Shown in pieces: positions 1 through 6,343 of a stretch of DNA of 10,966 nt. Source of the DNA: an uncultured Arcobacter sp. (GTDB lineage Bacteria; Campylobacterota; Campylobacteria; Campylobacterales; Arcobacteraceae); contig CALMBI010000030.1 of assembly GCA_937860115.1 (NCBI GenBank), forward strand, positions 1 to 10,966. Reading direction: 5' to 3'. The position numbers were made by a program, and so were the translations under genes. How positions within the stretch are numbered: position 1 is the first letter of the stretch; each line of letters starts with the position of its first letter. Under the pieces are notes generated by a model. The model had not been told where the DNA came from. It saw only the letters and a list, made by a program, of their open reading frames with translations, and made no database searches.

Positions 1-27
1 AAGCCAAATTTTTGTAAGTTTTGTCAT
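1..27 (-). CDS. Possible 5' end of an unidentified gene downstream of the transporter
   Basis: On the minus strand an ATG (27-25) lies 12 bases after the stop codon of the YeeE-like gene and opens a frame reading MTKLTKIWL to the window edge. The spacing suits a following gene in the same operon. The lysine-rich start leading to hydrophobic residues could begin a signal peptide or membrane segment, but nine residues cannot identify a family. No clear Shine-Dalgarno sequence is visible. The plus strand is also open here and ends in a stop at 28-30, so the direction is not settled. Confidence 0.25.
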
Positions 28-39
28 TAGGAAAAAATA

Positions 40-1113
40 CTATTTTTGCTCTTTATAATCAAAATAAAAACAAGCAATCAAAGAGTTTTTCTTTTTCATA
101 ATAATTGCAGTAATAACCCCTGCAATATAGATTGAACCAATCGCAATCAATGAAGCAAATGACAAACTAGAAAGTCCACTCAAACCCTCTCCAACTGTAC
201 ATCCAAGAGCCAAAATCCCTCCAAATCCCATAAGTGCTCCACCTACCATCTTAAGCCACAATTTTGGAGGATGAAAACCTGTTGTATCACACATCTGTTT
301 TTTTGCATATTTTTTATTGAAAAGCGAAGAGATAAAAGCTCCAATCATCACACCAATCATTACTAAAACAGGAAATAAAATGATCGAAGAGCTAAAATTT
401 GTATAGCTATATTCGATCACTTTCCCAAGCGGATACACAAATGATAAACTTTGTAAAGACTCTTCCCAAAAAAATTCATTGATAAAAAAGTGTGTTACAA
501 ACCATCCTAAAGCGATCACCAATCCAATCAAAAGTCCATCCCAAATCTGTAAAATATTTTTTGGATTTTTGAGTAATACGACTAACGTGATCCCTAAAAG
601 CGAAACGATCAAGATCTGTGAAAGGTGTAAAGTTGTCTCAACTTGAAAGTTTACCACAAAAGGATTAGTACGGATCACTTCTAAAATCTCACCTAAAAAT
701 GAATAAGTAATAAATGAAAATATCCCCAATGCAAGAAGGATAAAAAAAGAATCCTTTTCACCTTGCACAAGTTTGATAAGGTGTCTGCTACTACACCCAT
801 CACTAAGCATCATCCCTATCCCAAAAAGAACCCCACCAAATGCTATAAAAAGATAATTGATATTTTGAAAATATCTCGAATCTTCAAAATCGATCTCATA
901 TTTTTGACCAATATATTGTGTGGCTACAATCGCCACAATCATCGCCATCACCATCGATGCTGTTCTTTTTGTTTGTTTAAAAAGGATAAAATCCTTAATC
1001 CCACCACTAAAACAAAATTGTTCTCTTTGAGCAATAAATCCATACAATAATCCAACCACCAATGGTAGATATAAAAAGAGTTTTTCTTCACCTAATTGAA
1101 GTAAATAATCCAC
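40..1113 (-). CDS. YeeE/YedE-family membrane transporter for a sulfur compound (thiosulfate-type permease)
   Basis: A 357-residue, highly hydrophobic integral inner-membrane protein with many predicted helices. It holds two related Gly/Cys-rich segments typical of the YeeE/YedE (sulfur transport, DUF395) family. The first, around residues 93-110, contains LSDGCSSRHL with Cys107. The second, around 291-312, contains ALGCTVGEGLSG with Cys305. A third cysteine, Cys34, lies in QREQFCFSGG near the N-terminus. In the characterised YeeE thiosulfate transporter, three cysteines in comparable places guide the substrate, and all three are kept here. The substrate is inferred to be thiosulfate or a related sulfur anion; a YedE-like selenium-related role is possible. 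The start is GTG at 1113, with AAAGA about 5 bases upstream and AAGGA further up. No TusA-like YeeD partner is seen in the window. thiC lies upstream on the same strand but is separated by a terminator, so this gene probably has its own promoter. Confidence 0.85.
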   Translation of the reverse strand: MDYLLQLGEEKLFLYLPLVVGLLYGFIAQREQFCFSGGIKDFILFKQTKRTASMVMAMIVAIVATQYIGQKYEIDFEDSRYFQNINYLFIAFGGVLFGIGMMLSDGCSSRHLIKLVQGEKDSFFILLALGIFSFITYSFLGEILEVIRTNPFVVNFQVETTLHLSQILIVSLLGITLVVLLKNPKNILQIWDGLLIGLVIALGWFVTHFFINEFFWEESLQSLSFVYPLGKVIEYSYTNFSSSIILFPVLVMIGVMIGAFISSLFNKKYAKKQMCDTTGFHPPKLWLKMVGGALMGFGGILALGCTVGEGLSGLSSLSFASLIAIGSIYIAGVITAIIMKKKNSLIACFYFDYKEQK

Positions 1114-1146
1114 TATTATCTTTATCCTTATATAATTTTTTGTGAT

Positions 1147-1176
1147 ATTATCAAAATAAGATAAAAAAAGTCTTAA
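1147..1176 (-). promoter_or_regulatory. Candidate promoter of the YeeE-like gene
   Basis: On the minus strand TTAAGA (1176-1171) and GATAAT (1152-1147) are 18 bases apart. They lie about 35 bases before the GTG start and just after the thiC terminator. A transporter separated from thiC by a terminator needs its own promoter, which supports the call. The match to consensus is only moderate in very AT-rich DNA. Confidence 0.35.
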
Positions 1177-1189
1177 TATATTTTGACAA

Positions 1190-1220
1190 TAAAAAAAGCT
1201 AGAGCAAACACCCTAGCTTT
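1190..1220 (-). terminator. Rho-independent terminator of thiC
   Basis: On the minus strand AAAGCTAGGG and CTCTAGCTTT form a 10-bp stem (one G-U pair) around the loop TGTTTG, followed by a run of T. It lies 24 bases past the thiC stop, the expected place for thiC transcription to end before the transporter gene. Confidence 0.85.
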
Positions 1221-1243
1221 AACGATCAACTCTATAATTTAAC

Positions 1244-2587
1244 CTAATTAGTTGATAACTGTGGATTATTTGCCACTATCTCTCTTGTTATCTTGTATGA
1301 ACAAAATTTTGGTCCACACATTGAACAAAATTCTGCTTCTTTAAATACATCTTGAGGCAATGTCTCATCATGAAACTCTCTTGCTTTATCAGGATCAAGT
1401 GCAAGTTCAAATTGTTTGTTCCAGTCAAAATTGTATCTTGCATCACTCATCGCATCATCTCTATCTCTAGCACCTTTTCGCCCTCTTGCGATATCAGCTG
1501 CATGAGCTGCAATTTTATACGCAATAATCCCATCTCGTACATCTTGTGAATTTGGTAAACCCAAATGCTCTTTTGGTGTCACGTAACAAAGCATAGAACA
1601 TCCATGCCAACCACCAACAGCAGCTCCAATAGCACTTGTAATATGATCATATCCAGCACCAATATCACTAACAAGTGGTCCAAGGATATAAAATGGTGCT
1701 TCATGACAATATTCTCTTTCAAGTTTCATATTTCTTTCAATTTGATTGAGTGGAACATGCCCAGGACCCTCTATCATCACTTGCACATTTCGTTCCCAAG
1801 CTTTAAGGGTTAGTTCCCCTAAAATTTTAAGTTCATTGAGTTGAGCTTCATCACTTGCATCTGCTAAACATCCTGGTCGTAAACTATCCCCTAAAGAGAG
1901 TGATACATCATATCTTGCACAAATATCTAAAATATCATCAAATGCCTCATAAAATGGATTTTCTTTGTGGTAATGCATCATCCAAGATGCCATCAAACTT
2001 CCACCTCTTGAAACTATCCCCATCTTTCTTTTTGCGATATTTGGCATATTTTCTAGTAAAAATCCAGCATGAATAGTAAAATAACTCACACCTTGTTGTG
2101 CCTGTTTTTCTAAAGTTTTTAGCATAGTTTCAATATCGAGATTGTTTACATCTCCACCACAATCATGGATTATTTGATAGATTGGAACAGTTCCAATTGG
2201 CACAGTTGAGTGCTCAATTACAGCTTCTCTAATACTATCCAAATCCCCACCTGTACTTAGATCCATAATCGTATCAGCACCATATTTTAAGCAAACATCA
2301 ACTTTATCAATCTCCCCTTGAATATCACTTGCAAGTGCAGATGAACCAATATTGGCATTGATTTTACACGTTGATTTTATCCCTATTGCCATTGGATTTA
2401 AATTTGTATGATTTACATTTGCAGGGATGATCATCCTTCCTCTTGCTACTTCACTTCGTACTAATTCAACATCAATATTTTCTACGTTTGCAACATACTC
2501 CATATGTGGCGTAATGATCCCATTTTTTGCATAATACATTTGAGTTCTTACAGGATCATTTTTGTGTTGTTCTAGCCATTCTTTCAT
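1244..2587 (-). CDS. thiC: Phosphomethylpyrimidine synthase ThiC (thiamine biosynthesis)
   Basis: Converts 5-aminoimidazole ribotide to 4-amino-5-hydroxymethyl-2-methylpyrimidine phosphate, the pyrimidine half of thiamine, using S-adenosylmethionine and a [4Fe-4S] cluster in the cytoplasm. The 447-residue protein has the family's diagnostic C-terminal cluster motif CX2CX4C at Cys421, Cys424 and Cys429. It also has the conserved blocks GGDLDSIREAV, MIEGPGHVP and GAGYDHITSAIGAA. Its length fits the short bacterial form, which lacks the N-terminal extension of the E. coli enzyme of about 630 residues. The ATG start at 2587 has AGGA 8 bases upstream. It appears to be a single-gene unit: a TATAAT box lies 35 bases upstream, a terminator follows, and no other thi gene is in the window. 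I see no TPP riboswitch in the short leader. Confidence 0.97.
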   Translation of the reverse strand: MKEWLEQHKNDPVRTQMYYAKNGIITPHMEYVANVENIDVELVRSEVARGRMIIPANVNHTNLNPMAIGIKSTCKINANIGSSALASDIQGEIDKVDVCLKYGADTIMDLSTGGDLDSIREAVIEHSTVPIGTVPIYQIIHDCGGDVNNLDIETMLKTLEKQAQQGVSYFTIHAGFLLENMPNIAKRKMGIVSRGGSLMASWMMHYHKENPFYEAFDDILDICARYDVSLSLGDSLRPGCLADASDEAQLNELKILGELTLKAWERNVQVMIEGPGHVPLNQIERNMKLEREYCHEAPFYILGPLVSDIGAGYDHITSAIGAAVGGWHGCSMLCYVTPKEHLGLPNSQDVRDGIIAYKIAAHAADIARGRKGARDRDDAMSDARYNFDWNKQFELALDPDKAREFHDETLPQDVFKEAEFCSMCGPKFCSYKITREIVANNPQLSTN

Positions 2588-2621
2588 TTATTTATTCCTA
2601 ATTATGTTTTAAAATTTCTGG

Positions 2622-2627
2622 ATTATA
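2622..2627 (-). promoter_or_regulatory. TATAAT -10 box of thiC
   Basis: A perfect TATAAT on the minus strand lies 34 bases before the thiC ATG. No recognisable -35 stands 17 bases upstream, which is usual for the main sigma factor in Campylobacterota. If the box is used, the leader is only about 25-30 nt. That is too short for a TPP riboswitch. Confidence 0.55.
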
Positions 2628-2710
2628 TGGAATTGAACCATAAGTTTTTCTTAGTCTTTTTTTTTAGTCCAGCTAAATAATAGCAAATAAAATAGTTGTA
2701 TTATCTAAGA

Positions 2711-2720
2711 TATGATATAT
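2711..2720 (+). promoter_or_regulatory. Candidate -10 region of the mreD-like gene / mrdA unit
   Basis: TATGATATAT lies 7-12 bases before the ATG at 2728. As a -10 box it would give a leader of a few nucleotides at most, consistent with the missing ribosome binding site. There is no matching -35. The surroundings are AT-rich, so chance is a real alternative. Confidence 0.3.
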
Positions 2721-2727
2721 TTCCACA

Positions 2728-3171
2728 ATGCGAAAATACACACTTCTTGACAATCCTATTGTTAGTTTTATCACCTTTTTTTTCGTGGTTCTTTCAAGTA
2801 TATTTTTACCTGTTCATTTTGTATCTGTGTTACTTATTGGAATAGCTTATACTATATTTGCAAAATCTCTTGAAGAAGAAAATTATATTCAATTAGGTTT
2901 TATGGTTTTGTCTTTTAGTTTTGTTGAACTTTCTCAAGGATTACAACTTTTTTCCCTTACGCTCCTTTGTTTTTTTATTTATCTCATAATCGCTCCGCTT
3001 TTAAAAAATGCTCTTGCAGCAGAAAAATTAGTTGCACTTATTATTGTACTTATTTTTTATATCGGGACACTCACTGTGTATAACTTTAGTGAGACGATTA
3101 GCTTTGATCTAGTTGTAGTACTTATCATCAATTATTTTATTGATATTGCTATTTTAGGACTTCTTTTATGA
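2728..3171 (+). CDS. Small polytopic membrane protein in the mreD position, upstream of PBP2
   Basis: I do not recognise this 147-residue protein by sequence. It is almost entirely hydrophobic, with likely membrane segments near residues 10-30, 32-46, 54-72, 74-92, 98-116 and 125-146. A single short charged stretch lies around 47-52 (KSLEEEN). Its stop overlaps the start of mrdA by 4 bp (ATGA), so the two are translationally coupled. In many bacteria the gene before mrdA is mreD, a membrane protein of about 160 residues in the elongasome. Size, topology and position fit a divergent MreD, but that is inference. The ATG at 2728 has no Shine-Dalgarno sequence, and an in-frame stop at 2713-2715 excludes an upstream start. 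Confidence 0.75.
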   Translation: MRKYTLLDNPIVSFITFFFVVLSSIFLPVHFVSVLLIGIAYTIFAKSLEEENYIQLGFMVLSFSFVELSQGLQLFSLTLLCFFIYLIIAPLLKNALAAEKLVALIIVLIFYIGTLTVYNFSETISFDLVVVLIINYFIDIAILGLLL

Positions 3172-4952
3172 ATAGAGTTTGGATAGTTATCTATTTTGCA
3201 ATAGCAATTAGTGTACTGATACTTATTCGAGTTTTCACATTAAGTATTGGAAAAAATGAATACTACGAAAAACTCTCTGATAATAACTACCTTAAAAGAG
3301 AATACACAGCACCACCAAGGGGAGCTATCACCGATAGAAATGGGGAATACTTAGCGATCAATAATATTGGATTTAGGATCACTGTAAAACCACACTTACG
3401 AAGTCCAGATACGATCGATGATCTACATAATATTTTTAAAATGATCGAAAAATATTTTCCGCAATATTCCTTTAAAGATCTAGAAAAAAAATATGAAAAA
3501 GAGGATGGAATTTATAACCATGAAGATATCGTTTTAGTAGAACATATCCCTTATGATGATTTTTTTAAATATTATCCTATTTTTAATTCAAACGACTATA
3601 TTGAGATCAAACCCTCTACAAGTAGATTTTATCCTTATGGAAGTATAGGTGCTCACTTTTTAGGTTACACTGGTCGTGTATCGATTCCAGACATCGATAA
3701 AGATGAAAATCAAAAACATTTTGAATCAATTGGGAAAAGTGGAATAGAAAAATATTATAATCATTGGCTACAAGGTACTTTAGGGGTTAAAACGATTAAA
3801 GTGAATTCGGTTTATAAAATCGTTGGAGTTGCAAGTGACACACCACCTCTAGCACACGATATCCAAACTACTGTTGATATCAGATTGCAACAATATATCC
3901 ATGAACAATTTGGAGATCAAGCAGGTGCTGTTATAGTAATGGATGTCCAAAATGGGGAGATTTTAGCTGGAGGCAGTTTCCCTGAGTTTGATAATAATAT
4001 TTTTGTCAATGGTGTAAGTCATGAAAATTGGCAAAAGATTATGAATGACTTTAATCATCCATTTCCTAATAAAATGGTAAATGGGAAATATCCCCCAGGA
4101 TCTGTGATCAAAATGGGAACAGCACTCTCACTCCTAGAAAATGGAGTCTCACCTGATACAACTGTTTATTGTACAGGTTCAATGCCTCTAGGGAATCGAA
4201 ATTTTAGATGCTGGAAATCTGAAGGGCATGGAGAAGTAAACTTTGTAAAAGCGATACGGGAGAGTTGTGATGACTTTTTTTATAAAGGGAGTCTTAAAAT
4301 CGGTGTCGATGCAATCCATGATACTTTAGCAAAATTTGAATTTGGAGAACTTACAGGTATCGATCAACCAAATGAATCTAAAGGGGTCAATCCAAATAAA
4401 CTATGGAAACAAACAACCTATAAACAACCATGGTATCAAGGGGAAACTGTTGTATCTTCTATCGGTCAAGGGTTTTTAAATGTTACACCTATCCAAGTTG
4501 CAAGATATACAGCAGCCCTTGCAACTGGAAAACTTGTCACTCCACATTTTTTAAAAAATAAAAAAGATCTTACAGAAAAACCTATTGCTATATCGGGAGG
4601 CTATCTTGCTATTGCAAGACAAGGGATGTATGAAGTGACCAATGGAGGTGGTGGAACAGCTACTGGAAGTGTCGCTCACTCAAAAATCACAATAGCAGGA
4701 AAAACAGGAACAGCTCAAGTGGTTGGGATTCCACAATCTGAGAAAAAAAGAATGCAAGAACATGAAATGGAGTACTACCAAAGAAGCCATGCTTGGCTTA
4801 CAACCTATGGACCATACAAAAATCCAAAATACAGTGTCACTATCTTAGTAGAGCATGGTGGACATGGAGCTAGTGCAGCAGGTGATATCACAGCCAATAT
4901 CTACAATAAGATGTTAGAACTTGGCTATTTTGATCAAAATAGCACAAAATAA
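3168..4952 (+). CDS. mrdA: Penicillin-binding protein 2, peptidoglycan D,D-transpeptidase
   Basis: Cross-links peptidoglycan during lateral wall elongation, working with RodA and the MreBCD scaffold. The protein is anchored in the inner membrane with its catalytic domain in the periplasm. The 594 residues show an N-terminal membrane anchor (about 5-25), a class B dimerisation/pedestal domain beginning at RGAITDRNGEYLAIN (about 55-69), and a C-terminal transpeptidase domain. The catalytic motifs are complete. Ser312-V-I-Lys315 (SXXK) carries the acylated serine. Ser366-Cys-Asp368 is the second motif in the SXD form usual for PBP2. Lys512-T-G-T515 is the third. Length is normal for the family. 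AGGA lies 8 bases before the ATG, and the start overlaps the upstream membrane-protein gene by 4 bp. rodA does not follow; the next gene, aat, is convergent and ends 24 bases away. Confidence 0.95.
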   Translation: MNRVWIVIYFAIAISVLILIRVFTLSIGKNEYYEKLSDNNYLKREYTAPPRGAITDRNGEYLAINNIGFRITVKPHLRSPDTIDDLHNIFKMIEKYFPQYSFKDLEKKYEKEDGIYNHEDIVLVEHIPYDDFFKYYPIFNSNDYIEIKPSTSRFYPYGSIGAHFLGYTGRVSIPDIDKDENQKHFESIGKSGIEKYYNHWLQGTLGVKTIKVNSVYKIVGVASDTPPLAHDIQTTVDIRLQQYIHEQFGDQAGAVIVMDVQNGEILAGGSFPEFDNNIFVNGVSHENWQKIMNDFNHPFPNKMVNGKYPPGSVIKMGTALSLLENGVSPDTTVYCTGSMPLGNRNFRCWKSEGHGEVNFVKAIRESCDDFFYKGSLKIGVDAIHDTLAKFEFGELTGIDQPNESKGVNPNKLWKQTTYKQPWYQGETVVSSIGQGFLNVTPIQVARYTAALATGKLVTPHFLKNKKDLTEKPIAISGGYLAIARQGMYEVTNGGGGTATGSVAHSKITIAGKTGTAQVVGIPQSEKKRMQEHEMEYYQRSHAWLTTYGPYKNPKYSVTILVEHGGHGASAAGDITANIYNKMLELGYFDQNSTK

Positions 4953-4976
4953 TCTTTAAGTACCTCCAACTAATAA

Positions 4977-5645
4977 TCAAAACTCTTTTGGATCTTCAAG
5001 AGCAATCTTTAAAGTATCTAAAAACTGATCTCTTGAGATGATTGAAGCACCTAAACTTTCCAAGTGCTCACTTGGCACTTGACAATCAATAAGACGAAAA
5101 TCCTTTTTTTTGAGATGTTCGATCAAATGATAAAGTGCTACTTTGGAAGCATCTGTTTTTAAAGCAAACATACTTTCACCGCAAAAAATATCTCCTATCA
5201 CAAGGCCATACCCTCCACCTACAAGTTCATTATTATAATATGCTTCAAATGAATGAGCAATCCCCTCATCAAAGAGTGTACAATATGCTTCAACAATCTC
5301 CTCTTGGATCCAAGTGTGATCTGTGTAGTTACGAGTGATATTTTTGCAATTTTCTACTACAGCTCTAAAATTTGTGTCAAATTTGATCTCAAAAATCTCT
5401 TTTTTGATCGTTTTTGCAAGATTTTTTGAGATTTTAAAATCGTTTAGATAGAGAACCATTCTAGGATTTGGCGACCACCAAAGGATTGGGTCTTCTTTAT
5501 TGTACCATGGGAAAATACCACTACGATAAGCACTTAAAAGTCTATTGTATGACAGATCACCTCCATAAGCCAAAAGTCCCTCATCACTGGCAAATCTTGG
5601 ATTTGGAAAACTAAGACTATAAGGGTTCAAAGGTCGTATCATCAT
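4977..5645 (-). CDS. aat: Leucyl/phenylalanyl-tRNA--protein transferase
   Basis: Transfers Leu or Phe from aminoacyl-tRNA to proteins with N-terminal Arg or Lys, marking them for ClpS/ClpAP degradation (bacterial N-degron pathway, cytoplasm). The 222-residue protein contains the family hallmarks in order: LLAYGGDLS (24-32), SGIFPWY (42-48), WWSPNPRMVL (56-65), TWI (111-113), the GNAT-like GGGYG...FCGESMF region (143-160) and LIDCQ (185-189). Length is normal for a compact Aat. The first ATG at 5645 is preferred because AAGG lies 7 bases upstream and it overlaps the mobA stop by 4 bp; a second ATG follows at once. It is co-transcribed after mobA, a pairing with no obvious functional link. Confidence 0.95.
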   Translation of the reverse strand: MMIRPLNPYSLSFPNPRFASDEGLLAYGGDLSYNRLLSAYRSGIFPWYNKEDPILWWSPNPRMVLYLNDFKISKNLAKTIKKEIFEIKFDTNFRAVVENCKNITRNYTDHTWIQEEIVEAYCTLFDEGIAHSFEAYYNNELVGGGYGLVIGDIFCGESMFALKTDASKVALYHLIEHLKKKDFRLIDCQVPSEHLESLGASIISRDQFLDTLKIALEDPKEF

Positions 5646-6220
5646 GTATGTACCTTTTTGAGATCATCTGGAGTATTTAAATTAATAAACTGCTCACTAT
5701 CTTCAAAATAGATAATGCGAGTTTTGAGTTTTTGACTCAAGAGATGATTTATTTTATGGTTATCGTTTTGTAACATCTCCTCAATTTGAGGGATAATGTT
5801 TCTATCAAATATCCCAATAAGATTATGAACTTTGTGAGTATCAGCACAAATTGTCACATCATAGTTCTCATTTGAGTTTGCTATCATTTGTACTATTGTA
5901 TCTTCTTTTACAAAAGGAGAATCAACAGGAATAATAAAAACTTTTTGGTTTGAAAGTGTTTTCAAAATTGAACTAAGTGCTACCATAGGAGAATATATCT
6001 TACTGCTATCATAGATGATATTGCAGGGAAAATCAAACTTATCTACTTTAGAAGAAATAAAGATATTTTGAAAAATATTTGAAAGTTTTTTGTATTGGAA
6101 CTTTATAAGTGTTGTTTCGTTTTGAAAAGAGAGAAGTGATTTATCACTTCCCATTCGTTTACTTTGTCCCCCTGCTAAAATGACGCAGGGGATATTTTTT
6201 ATTTTTGTTGCTATATTCAT
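5642..6220 (-). CDS. mobA: Molybdenum cofactor guanylyltransferase MobA
   Basis: Attaches GMP from GTP to Mo-molybdopterin, giving the molybdopterin guanine dinucleotide cofactor of DMSO-reductase-family enzymes such as nitrate reductase and formate dehydrogenase; cytoplasmic. The N-terminal nucleotide-binding motif LAGGQSKRMGSDKSLL is intact at residues 15-30 from this start. The metal-binding aspartate appears in IIPVDSPFV, in place of the more common DMPF, and HKVHNLIGIF matches the family's later HPL-type motif. The protein is about 192 residues, typical for MobA. I place the start at ATG 6220 because the LAGG motif usually lies about 8-15 residues from the N-terminus and a TATAAT box lies just upstream. 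In-frame alternatives are ATG 6229 and TTG 6241, but these fall in or before the TATAAT box. It overlaps aat by 4 bp. Confidence 0.9.
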   Translation of the reverse strand: MNIATKIKNIPCVILAGGQSKRMGSDKSLLSFQNETTLIKFQYKKLSNIFQNIFISSKVDKFDFPCNIIYDSSKIYSPMVALSSILKTLSNQKVFIIPVDSPFVKEDTIVQMIANSNENYDVTICADTHKVHNLIGIFDRNIIPQIEEMLQNDNHKINHLLSQKLKTRIIYFEDSEQFINLNTPDDLKKVHT

Positions 6221-6227
6221 GTGGAGC

Positions 6228-6233
6228 ATTATA
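6228..6233 (-). promoter_or_regulatory. TATAAT -10 box of the mobA-aat operon
   Basis: A perfect TATAAT on the minus strand is followed by GCTCCAC and then the ATG at 6220. Transcription normally starts about 7 bases after the box, that is at or next to the start codon. The upstream region is T-rich without a clear -35. Confidence 0.5.
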
Positions 6234-6291
6234 ACAAACAAATTACAATTTTTTGAAAAATTTCAATAGCATTATATTGAGATTTTGTTAC

Positions 6292-6297
6292 TATACT
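6292..6297 (+). promoter_or_regulatory. Candidate -10 box of the SNF2 gene
   Basis: TATACT in the 101-base gap between the divergent mobA and SNF2 genes lies 24 bases before the SNF2 ATG at 6322. GGAA at 6313-6316 could serve as a weak ribosome binding site. No -35 is evident. Confidence 0.35.
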
Positions 6298-6325
6298 CCA
6301 AAAATACAGTATGGAACTATAATGA

Positions 6326-6343
6326 CAAGATATCCTCTATGGG
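6326..6343 (+). other. Inferred 5' frameshift in the SNF2 gene
   Basis: From ATG 6322 the frame gives a 20-residue peptide (stop 6382-6384), while the SNF2 frame is closed just upstream by TGA at 6323-6325. Removing one base near the CCTCT at 6334-6338 joins MTRY to LYGSFYGNIKDG and gives a continuous SNF2 N-terminus. Confidence 0.6.

Noticed and set aside
1..30. Plus-strand reading KPNFCKFCH ending in a stop, as the tail of another gene
   Set aside because: Possible but unsupported; the minus-strand ATG 12 bases after the transporter stop gives better operon logic.
763..1050. Plus-strand His-rich open frame of 95 codons inside the YeeE-like gene
   Set aside because: The His/Lys/Asn-rich text is the complement of transmembrane codons; a shadow of the real minus-strand gene.
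2657..2665. Nine-T tract between direct AGTC copies in the thiC/mreD-like gap
   Set aside because: Could be phase-variable, but poly-T of this length is common in such AT-rich gaps and it does not sit at a promoter spacer or start codon.
4953..4976. Terminator between convergent mrdA and aat
   Set aside because: The 24-base gap contains no stem followed by a T-run on either strand.
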